This document shows, piece after piece, positions 1-4,731 of a stretch of DNA of 9,099 nt. The translations under genes were made by a program, and so were the position numbers. The notes under the pieces are model-generated. The model saw only the letters and a program-made list of their open reading frames with translations. It was not told the origin of the DNA and made no database searches. Within the stretch, counting starts at the first letter, position 1. Each line of letters opens with the position of its first letter. Origin of the DNA: Deltaproteobacteria bacterium (GTDB taxonomy: Bacteria; Desulfobacterota; Desulfobacteria; Desulfobacterales; JAFDDL01); assembly GCA_019310865.1 (NCBI GenBank), contig JAFDDL010000113.1, positions 1 to 9,099 on the forward strand, read 5' to 3'.

Positions 1-1
1 G

Positions 2-100
2 GTGATGGAATATACATTTGAGCGTAAGATTGTTCACGATGTCCTGGATGGCGTTAAAAGAAAAAAGGTAACCGTTCACAGCCCCAAACGCCTCCTTTGA
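2..100 (+). CDS. Possible 3' end of an unidentified gene, cut by the window edge
   Basis: An open frame runs from the left edge to a TGA at 98-100 and would give a C-terminus beginning VMEYTFERKIVHDV and ending HSPKRLL. The peptide is basic and rich in Lys, Arg and Val. I do not recognise the family. The frame could continue leftward, or it could start at the GTG/ATG at 2-7, in which case it is only a ~31-residue chance ORF. A small imperfect hairpin (TCCTTTGA at 93-100 against TCAAAAGGA at 104-112) overlaps the stop but has no T-run behind it, so I do not call it a terminator. Only the sequence to the left can show whether this is real. Confidence 0.25.
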   Translation: MMEYTFERKIVHDVLDGVKRKKVTVHSPKRLL

Positions 101-190
101 AGGTCAAAAGGATATAAACAGCATATTGTACCACTATTTTCAAGGATGAAAAAGCTCGGCATTCACAAAAATAGCTGTTGACGGTCCTTC

Positions 191-559
191 TCAAAGAAAT
201 ATCTTATACGAAGCATTAAGCGTTTTTGCCAATCGCCCGGCAACATCTTTGCCGATAGATCTTTTACCATGTTCCATCTCGGAAATGTGATGGGGTTTTA
301 ATCCGGATTTTTGAGCAAGTTGTGCTTGAGTCAGGTTTTCACGGGTTCTCAGCCCTCTCAAAATTTTGCCCGGGTGGCTTCCGGGGAAAACCTCATCGGC
401 TAGATATAGTTTTTCTTCGTATATCTCCAGGACTTCATGGCCGGCCAACTTTAAAAACTCTCTCGTGGCATTTATCACCTTGGCGGCATCTTTTGCCGGT
501 ACGCGAAGACATATATCAGTAAATTTTCCCGTATTTGGCTTTTTCGTGAGTTCCAACAT
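191..559 (-). CDS. HigA-like antitoxin with C-terminal XRE helix-turn-helix
   Basis: This 122-residue protein is the probable antitoxin of a type II toxin-antitoxin pair. Residues ~66-120 form a Cro/C1-type helix-turn-helix (ILRGLRTRENLTQAQLAQKS, then GLKPHHISEMEHGKRSIG), a fold that binds DNA and usually represses its own operon. Residues 1-60 are a separate N-terminal part that in this family holds the toxin-contact or dimer surface. The start is well supported: GGAGG at 566-570 on the minus strand lies 6 bases before the ATG at 559. The gene overlaps the end of the toxin gene by 44 bases (516-559), so the two are likely translationally coupled. Toxin-first order is the HigBA arrangement. 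The TA assignment rests on the HTH plus the RelE-like neighbour and is strong; partner specificity is inferred. Confidence 0.85.
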   Translation of the reverse strand: MLELTKKPNTGKFTDICLRVPAKDAAKVINATREFLKLAGHEVLEIYEEKLYLADEVFPGSHPGKILRGLRTRENLTQAQLAQKSGLKPHHISEMEHGKRSIGKDVAGRLAKTLNASYKIFL

Positions 560-812
560 AGCGAACCTCCGCCAATTTAATGGTCTTGTCTGAAACCTTC
601 CATACAGCTATGTATCGAGGCTTGCCTTTATTTAAATGGCAGTGATGAAAGCCGGGTTTACCCTTGAGTTTGCCATAATTGGGCCAGCTCGGAACTACCG
701 GGCCATTCAGCTCTATGTCGCGGCGCAAGGCATCAAGAGCATCCTGGTATTTACCTGGAAGCTTTTCTTTTTTCTTTTTGGCTTTTCCGGTAAACATCAC
801 TGTCCATACCAT
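516..812 (-). CDS. RelE/HigB-superfamily toxin (probable mRNA interferase)
   Basis: This is a 98-residue basic protein with the RelE/ParE-fold pattern: a Lys-rich N-terminal helix (KAKKKKEKLPGKYQDALDAL, residues 10-29), then a sheet region with KLKGKPGFHHCHLNKG (48-63), RYIAVWKV (66-73) and IKLAEVRYVGTHEKAKY (78-94). The closing YVGTHEKA motif is common among the cytotoxic translational repressor members annotated in Desulfobacterota. Family members cleave mRNA at the ribosome, with no metal site expected. The toxin comes first and overlaps the HTH antitoxin by 44 bases. The start is uncertain. ATG 812 has almost no leader if the promoter at 821-848 is right. ATG 797 (Met6) follows GGA at a 5-base spacing and would remove only five residues. 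Activity is not provable from sequence, because RelE active sites vary. Confidence 0.85.
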   Translation of the reverse strand: MVWTVMFTGKAKKKKEKLPGKYQDALDALRRDIELNGPVVPSWPNYGKLKGKPGFHHCHLNKGKPRYIAVWKVSDKTIKLAEVRYVGTHEKAKYGKIY

Positions 813-820
813 AAGTCAAT

Positions 821-848
821 ATATTACCTAAAATTGGTATATTGTCAA
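821..848 (-). promoter_or_regulatory. Predicted sigma70-type promoter and operator of the toxin-antitoxin operon
   Basis: On the minus strand a perfect TTGACA (843-848) is followed after 16 bases by TAATAT (821-826), a 4/6 match to TATAAT. The interval contains an imperfect inverted repeat (ATATTACC / GGTATAT on the plus strand, 821-828 and 836-842) that would suit autorepression by the HTH antitoxin. Predicted transcription would begin around 814, only a few bases before the toxin ATG at 812, so the mRNA would be nearly leaderless for that start. Confidence 0.55.
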
Positions 849-948
849 GCCGAAATCTGATAATTCCCGGCTGGGTTCTTCATAGCAGGGCGGCATGGGC
901 CAGATTGATTGAGTTGTCTGCACATGCGAGGGATTCTCCCTTTCTAAA

Positions 949-980
949 ATACCTATATATCGTCACCATACCTAAATATC
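949..980. repeat. Two 13-bp direct repeats, ATACCTAWATATC, in the gap upstream of the TA operon
   Basis: ATACCTATATATC (949-961) and ATACCTAAATATC (968-980) differ at one base and are 19 bases apart start to start. A partial third copy (TACCTAAAATT, 825-835) lies inside the TA promoter. They could be auxiliary sites for the antitoxin. The rest of 860-1046 is non-coding: the short ORFs crossing it lack ribosome binding sites and family features. There is a GC-richer patch at about 868-935, and I found no clear terminator. Confidence 0.35.
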
Positions 981-1046
981 AGCATAATGGATTGAGCAGA
1001 AGCCGGTCTTGTATTGATAATATATTGAAATAACACCTATAATTTT

Positions 1047-2309
1047 CTATGATGGGTTTGGCATATTTCCGTCCCCTATAAACCATGTCAGAGCGCTATG
1101 CCACGTGATATTCTCCGGTAAATCGGGCGGGGCTTCCGCTGCTAGGGTGATCAGGTGTAACGTGGCCTGGCGCCTCTCTTTGGCGGCTTCCAGTAACGCG
1201 CGTATTTCGCGTTCACGGGTGGTAGGCGTGTTGAGATCAGCGCAAACCTGTACCAATTCTTCGTTGCCCTCCGGCAGCCGAGTGATGAAATCGACTTCGT
1301 ATCCCTTCGCGGTAAGAAAATAGGAAGTCCGAGCACCTCTCCGTTCCAGCTCGAGCAATACCGCCGTTTCAAGGGCATGGCCTGTATTGGCTCGGCCGGA
1401 GCGGTCGAAAATCGGGATCAACCCCGTATCAATGGGGTAAACCTTCCGTGGGTTGACCATGCGGCGCCGCTCCGATATTGAAAACAGCGAGACAATGCGG
1501 ATCAGGAATGCATCTTCCAAGTAAGAAAGGTATGTGTGAAGGGTGTCTTTGGCGATCGGTATTCCCTGGGCGCGCAAATCTCTATGAAATTTGTTTATGC
1601 TGAAGGCGCCCGCCGCGTTGCCAAGCAATTGGCGTACCATCCAGTGCAATGCTACCGGTCGTGATATGTCGTATCTTTCGATCACGTCACGCAGCAAGGT
1701 GGTATCGACGTAGCCGCGCAGCAGTTCAAAGCGATCCCGTGGCATCGAGCCGATTGCTTCTGGAAACCCCCCTTCCGTGAGATAGGTGCGCAATGCCTTT
1801 CCCAGCGCGGAGCGTTGTCTTTTGGGCAGTTGTTCCGGCGAATGTTGCGGTTCCTGGTCCAGATGTCGCAGGTATTCGCGAAAGCTGAATGGATGCACCA
1901 GCGCTTCCATGGCACGACCGCGCATGCTGGTCGCTACTTCGCGTGACAGCAGTCGCGCCGAGGAGCCTGAGATAAAAAGTTCCACCTGCTCCGTATCAAG
2001 CAGCCGCCGGGCAAATGTTTCCCAGCCGGGGACGATCTGCATCTCATCAAAGAAGAATACGGCACGTTGTTGTCCATCACGCCATTCTGGGTACAGCTGG
2101 TAATATTCTTCCACAACTCGGCCAAGGTCGGCAGTGGTCATGCCCGCAAGCCGTTCATCTTCAAAACTGAAATAAAGCAGTCCGTTACGATCCATCCCCT
2201 GGGCCAGCCGATCCGCTTGAATATCCTGTCTTAATTCCTCCCCGTGAATACGTCCCCTGTTTCTCGGGCTTCCTGCAAGGTTAACTATCTTTAACTGGCT
2301 TGTTTCCAT
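1047..2309 (-). CDS. AAA_14/DUF4143-type ATPase lacking Walker A; N-terminal chimera
   Basis: Residues ~31-155 match the later half of an AAA_14 ATPase core: LLYFSFEDERLAGM (44-57), Walker B AVFFFDE (83-89, Asp88/Glu89), PGWETFARRL (94-103), the sensor-like ISGSSARLLSREVATSMRGR (113-132) and FSFREYLRH (141-149). The DUF4143 part follows (~195-355), with YPIDTGL (291-297), HALETAV (311-317), GYEVDF (336-341) and ELVQVCADL (351-359), which resembles a PD-(D/E)XK-like fold. Intact relatives carry some 60-80 residues before the FEDERL strand, with a GxxxxGK(S/T) P-loop. Here that part is absent and is replaced by residues 1-29 that look like an acyltransferase start. The frame is otherwise uninterrupted. 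The start ATG has GGAG 7 bases upstream and lies 26 bases after the aminotransferase stop, so the two would be co-transcribed. Without a P-loop, ATP binding is unlikely; it is probably a decaying gene. The chimera reading is inference from family knowledge. Confidence 0.8.
   Translation of the reverse strand: METSQLKIVNLAGSPRNRGRIHGEELRQDIQADRLAQGMDRNGLLYFSFEDERLAGMTTADLGRVVEEYYQLYPEWRDGQQRAVFFFDEMQIVPGWETFARRLLDTEQVELFISGSSARLLSREVATSMRGRAMEALVHPFSFREYLRHLDQEPQHSPEQLPKRQRSALGKALRTYLTEGGFPEAIGSMPRDRFELLRGYVDTTLLRDVIERYDISRPVALHWMVRQLLGNAAGAFSINKFHRDLRAQGIPIAKDTLHTYLSYLEDAFLIRIVSLFSISERRRMVNPRKVYPIDTGLIPIFDRSGRANTGHALETAVLLELERRGARTSYFLTAKGYEVDFITRLPEGNEELVQVCADLNTPTTREREIRALLEAAKERRQATLHLITLAAEAPPDLPENITWHSALTWFIGDGNMPNPS
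2223..2309 (-). pseudogene. Remnant 5' end of a C45/AAT-family acyltransferase gene fused to the ATPase
   Basis: The first ~29 codons (LKIVNLAGSPRNRGRIHGEE in the core, residues 6-25) fit the opening strand and helix of the acyl-CoA:6-aminopenicillanate acyltransferase / C45 peptidase family, which typically begins with a V-x-L-x-G-(S/T)-P-x-x-R-G-x-x-H-G pattern. That N-terminus precedes the autocatalytic Cys in intact members, and here nothing of the family follows. From residue ~31 (ADRLAQGMDRNGLLYFSFED) the sequence is AAA_14-like. The junction is therefore near 2220. The start codon and GGAG ribosome site belong to this remnant and to the aminotransferase operon. Identification from 29 residues is moderate at best. 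Confidence 0.5.
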
Positions 2310-2335
2310 TAGGCATCTCCACGCCGATTCTCCGG

Positions 2336-3727
2336 CTATGATTCTTTTTCAATGGCATAATAGGCTTCTTCGAAGATGTCGATGGCGGTGTCCAACAACC
2401 CCTCGGTTATCACCAGCGCCGGCATCATTCGGCCCACATTGTTCCACCGGCCCGATTTCCAGAGCATCACGCCCTCTTGGAAGCATTTGCTCACCGTTTT
2501 TTGCAGAAGCTCGGGTGCGGGCGCCTTGGTCTTTTTATCGTGGACAAACTCCATCCCGATGAACAGTCCCTTGCCCCGGACATCCCCGATAAAGCGGCTC
2601 TTGTCAGCAATCGCTTTTAACCGCTCGAGGGCCGATGCACCCAGCCTGGCCGATCGCTCGCACAGGCCGGTATCTTCAATGACGTTGATGGCGGCCAATC
2701 CAGACGCACAGGAAAGCGAGTTGCCACGGAAGGTACCCACGTGGGCGCCGGGTTTCCAGGTGTCCAGTTCCTTTTTAAACAGGATTGAGGCCACCGGCAG
2801 TCCGCCACCCATGGTTTTGGACGCGGTCACGATATCGGGGGTGATGCCAAGCCGGTCGCAGGCAAACATGGAACCGGTCCGGCCGAAGCCGGTCTGGATC
2901 TCGTCCATGATGAGGATCAGGCCGTACTCATCACATATTCGTCGGACTTCCTTCAAGTACTCATCCGGGGGAATCACGATGCCGCCCTCTCCCTGAATCG
3001 GCTCGATGATCACACAGCCCGGATCGTTGGCGCTGCCGTCCGGGTCCTTGATGGCATGCTCGAGAAACCGGGCGCATTGCAGGTCGCATGAGGGATAGGT
3101 CTTCCCGAAAGCGCACCGGTAGCAGTAGGCATATGGGGCATGATAGACCTCCGGCATCACCGGCAGGAAATCTTTCCGGATGCCTTTTTTGCCCGAAGTC
3201 GCCAAACCTGCACCGGTCACACCGTGCCAGCCGCCCTCAAAGGCGATGATGGTCGGTTTTTTGCTGTTATATTTTGCCAGCTTCGTTGCAGATTCAACGG
3301 CATCGGTGCCGGTGGGGGCGCATAAAAACACCTTGCAGTTGTTCTTCAGCCCTTCGGGGGCGATGGCGGCCATTTTCTCGGACATCTGAACCCGCGCTTC
3401 TCCCGGAAAGTCCAGCCCGTGCACCAGCTTGTCCGCCTGCTCCTTGATTGCCGCCGTGATGTCAGGGTGGGAGTGGCCCACATTCAACACCCCGACACCG
3501 CCGCTTAAATCGATAAAGCAGTTGCCGTCCACATCCTTCAGGGTCGCCCCGAGGCCTTTATCCGGGGCCAGCGGCACCATGGCTGGATAGGTCAGAACCT
3601 GGGAATCCACTTTGGCCTGCCGATTCAACAGATCCCTGGCTTTGGGGCCCGGTGGCGCTACCGTCACACGCGGTGCCTCGGAAAAATTCAGTTTTTCAAA
3701 ATAATCTTCATTTACCGTATGGTTCAA
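2336..3727 (-). CDS. PLP-dependent class III (omega/GABA-type) aminotransferase
   Basis: This is a fold-type I aminotransferase that moves an amino group from an amine or amino acid to a 2-oxo acid; the substrate is not set by the sequence. Numbered from ATG 3781 (481 residues): PTGTDAVESATKLAK (156-170) for the PLP phosphate, GGWHG (183-187) with ring-stacking Trp and His, EPIQGEGG (260-267), MDEIQTGFGRTG (292-303) with Asp293 for the pyridine nitrogen, SKTMGGG (321-327) with Schiff-base Lys322, and GTFRGN (349-354) with Thr350. A four-Cys segment, CYRC then PSCDLQC (Cys220, 223, 232, 236), may bind metal. I prefer the TTG at 3727 (463 residues). It follows AGAGGAGG at 5 bases, while ATG 3781 has no ribosome site and lies upstream of the transcript start predicted from the sigma54 promoter at 3782-3798. 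The downstream partner was apparently an acyltransferase, now a remnant. Confidence 0.9.
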   Translation of the reverse strand: MNHTVNEDYFEKLNFSEAPRVTVAPPGPKARDLLNRQAKVDSQVLTYPAMVPLAPDKGLGATLKDVDGNCFIDLSGGVGVLNVGHSHPDITAAIKEQADKLVHGLDFPGEARVQMSEKMAAIAPEGLKNNCKVFLCAPTGTDAVESATKLAKYNSKKPTIIAFEGGWHGVTGAGLATSGKKGIRKDFLPVMPEVYHAPYAYCYRCAFGKTYPSCDLQCARFLEHAIKDPDGSANDPGCVIIEPIQGEGGIVIPPDEYLKEVRRICDEYGLILIMDEIQTGFGRTGSMFACDRLGITPDIVTASKTMGGGLPVASILFKKELDTWKPGAHVGTFRGNSLSCASGLAAINVIEDTGLCERSARLGASALERLKAIADKSRFIGDVRGKGLFIGMEFVHDKKTKAPAPELLQKTVSKCFQEGVMLWKSGRWNNVGRMMPALVITEGLLDTAIDIFEEAYYAIEKES

Positions 3728-3732
3728 TGTAA

Positions 3733-3740
3733 CCTCCTCT
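3733..3740 (-). promoter_or_regulatory. Strong ribosome binding site AGAGGAGG that decides the aminotransferase start
   Basis: On the minus strand AGAGGAGG is followed by TTACA and then TTG at 3727-3725. It lies inside the longer ORF that opens at ATG 3781, where it would otherwise encode Val-Glu-Glu-Val. Together with the predicted transcript start near 3771, it makes the TTG the likely initiation codon, with a leader of ~44 bases. Confidence 0.7.
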
Positions 3741-3781
3741 ACTAAAATCTTCGACTCGTTTCGATCGTACGGATTTAACAT

Positions 3782-3798
3782 TGCAACTTTAATGCCAA
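3782..3798 (-). promoter_or_regulatory. Near-consensus sigma54 (RpoN) promoter for the aminotransferase operon
   Basis: The minus strand reads TTGGCATTAAAGTTGCA. The invariant GG and GC are 10 bases apart, and the -24 (TTGGCA) and -12 (TTGCA) elements are intact against the TTGGCACG-N4-TTGCW consensus, with mismatches only at the C and G after TTGGCA. With the GC ending at -12, transcription would start near 3771. Activation would need an AAA+ enhancer-binding protein such as the one encoded at 4732-7848. Confidence 0.75.
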
Positions 3799-3868
3799 CT
3801 TGAGATACGGAAACTTAAAATAAACCACCTTTCTTTAAATCGAAAAAGCATGTTATTCCGGCTGGACA

Positions 3869-3883
3869 CCAATTAATAATTGG
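3869..3883. repeat. 15-bp palindrome CCAATTA-A-TAATTGG
   Basis: Perfect 7-bp arms flank one central base. The right arm covers the TTGG of the rightward -24-like element at 3880-3896, so a protein bound here could block that promoter. It is also ~100-110 bases upstream of the predicted aminotransferase transcript start, within reach of an enhancer site. It is AT-rich, so chance is possible. Confidence 0.4.
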
Positions 3884-3896
3884 CATGGAAAATGCT
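3880..3896 (+). promoter_or_regulatory. Candidate weaker sigma54 promoter for the GNAT-activator operon
   Basis: The plus strand reads TTGGCATGGAAAATGCT, with GG and GC 10 bases apart. Compared with the consensus, the -24 half (TTGGCATG) has one mismatch and the -12 half (ATGCT for TTGCW) has one. Predicted start is near 3907, giving a ~165-base leader to ATG 4072. If real, the activator operon would itself be sigma54-dependent and divergent from the aminotransferase promoter. Confidence 0.45.
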
Positions 3897-3899
3897 GTG

Positions 3900-3975
3900 T
3901 TAATCACCCAAGTCCGGAAAAATTGCGATTGTATTGCGATGGTAACAGTTTCAGTACTTTTGAATTGGTGATTAA
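3900..3975. repeat. Inverted TTAATCACC / GGTGATTAA with ATTGCGAT direct repeats between
   Basis: TTAATCACC (3900-3908) and GGTGATTAA (3967-3975) are perfect 9-bp inverted copies 58 bases apart. Between them ATTGCGAT occurs twice (3922-3929, 3933-3940) with an 11-base period, about one helical turn, placing both copies on the same DNA face. They lie ~150-170 bases upstream of the predicted aminotransferase start, a normal distance for a sigma54 enhancer. Confidence 0.4.
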
Positions 3976-4002
3976 TGCCGAAATATCAAAATTGTACTGA
4001 AA
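3949..4002. repeat. Inverted repeat TTTCAGTAC / GTACTGAAA
   Basis: Perfect 9-bp arms (3949-3957 and 3994-4002) are separated by 36 bases. Symmetry continues inward as TTTTGA / TCAAAA with a 2-base offset. A perfect TATAAT hexamer (4003-4008) abuts the right arm, but I see no matching -35 at 16-18 bases. The site could be an operator for the rightward operon or a paired enhancer for the leftward one. The rest of 3782-4071 has no ORF with coding features. Confidence 0.45.
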
Positions 4003-4071
4003 TATAATAATTATGGCTCAAGTCGAGACGCGAAGAATCCGAAGATAAGTTTTTAATTTAAGGAGAAAATC

Positions 4072-4136
4072 ATGGCTGGAACCGATAGCTTTCGATACAA
4101 CCGGCAAAACCGACCCACGAAGATCTCATACCGGAC
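4072..4136 (+). pseudogene. Out-of-frame 5' end of the GNAT gene (apparent 1-base frameshift)
   Basis: AAGGAG (4060-4065) lies 6 bases before ATG 4072, the best initiation signal upstream of the acetyltransferase, but that frame ends at TAA 4198-4200. The frame of the acetyltransferase is open from 4089 and reads SIQPAKPTHEDLIPDMVIAA, a typical GNAT first strand and helix start, yet it contains no start codon before ATG 4137. Adding one base in the TTT at 4090-4092 would join MAGTDSF to SIQPAKP. This suggests a 1-base deletion, a sequencing error or, less likely, frameshifting. Confidence 0.65.
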
Positions 4137-4697
4137 ATGGTTATTGCTGCCGATCCCCATATCTTCAACCATCTGTACGGAGAAAAGCTTGATATCTTAA
4201 AAATATTTATCAAAAGCATGTGGAAGAAAAAGAATAATGTCTATTCACATGAATTGGCCACGGTGGCCATGTCGGAGGATGGCCTGTTGGGCATGGAATT
4301 GGGATATCCCGGTAAGGATAAGGCCAAACTTTTCCAGCAGGGCATGGAGGAGTTGGTTGAATTATTCGGCCGGAATTTTTTAAAAACCATGGCACAAAAA
4401 CAAAAAGAGGGTCTGTCCTATTTCTCGCCCTACGTTCCGAAAGATGCTTATTATTTACTGTTCATATCCGTTCTGGAGACCGGGCGAAACAAGGGAATCG
4501 GAACACGGCTTTTGCTAAACGTGTTTGACAAAGCGCGCAAAGCGGGGTTTAAATCTGTTCATCTCGATGTGTTTTGGGGTAACCCGGCAAAGAACCTGTA
4601 TGAAAGAATGGGCATGCGGTGCATGGTCGAGACGATTTTACCGGGATATCAAAAGCCCTTAGGCATTCATTACCGTATGGTTAAAGATCTAAGTTAA
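4137..4697 (+). CDS. GNAT-family N-acetyltransferase (probably 5'-frameshifted)
   Basis: The 186-residue open part carries a C-terminal GNAT domain. The core strand YLLFISVLETGRNKGIGTRL spans residues 106-125, with the acetyl-CoA pyrophosphate loop Arg117-Asn-Lys-Gly-Ile-Gly122 (R/Q-x-x-G-x-G). The alpha4/beta5 part follows, with HLDVFWGNPAKNLYERMGM (142-160), including the usual Asn-Pro and Tyr that contact CoA and act as general acid. Residues 20-100 form a helical insert with many Lys and Met. ATG 4137 has no convincing ribosome binding site; the natural start is probably ATG 4072 after repair of the frame, giving ~208 residues. The activator follows after 34 bases, so the two are probably one operon. 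The acceptor substrate is unknown. Confidence 0.8.
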   Translation: MVIAADPHIFNHLYGEKLDILKIFIKSMWKKKNNVYSHELATVAMSEDGLLGMELGYPGKDKAKLFQQGMEELVELFGRNFLKTMAQKQKEGLSYFSPYVPKDAYYLLFISVLETGRNKGIGTRLLLNVFDKARKAGFKSVHLDVFWGNPAKNLYERMGMRCMVETILPGYQKPLGIHYRMVKDLS

Positions 4698-4731
4698 CCA
4701 GTATGATTTGGTCGCTGAAGGCGATATCTAA

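Noticed and set aside
93..112. Hairpin TCCTTTGA / TCAAAAGGA as a terminator
   Set aside because: The stem is imperfect (one bulge) and A/T-rich, and no T-run follows on the plus strand.
842..1033. 63-codon plus-strand ORF between the TA pair and the ATPase
   Set aside because: It begins inside the TA promoter, has no ribosome binding site and a low-complexity, non-family peptide. It is best seen as intergenic noise.
860..1046. Possible tRNA, small RNA or mobile element remnant in the gap next to the ATPase
   Set aside because: No cloverleaf, terminal inverted repeats or target-site duplications could be found. A GC-richer patch alone is not enough.
1..2230. Integrative element with att sites carrying the TA pair and the ATPase
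   Set aside because: No integrase, tRNA edge or flanking direct repeats are visible in the window, although the content is accessory in type.
2376..2996. 206-codon plus-strand ORF opposite the aminotransferase
   Set aside because: It lies wholly on the antisense strand of a clear class III aminotransferase and has no family features; it is a shadow caused by the GC-rich codon pattern.
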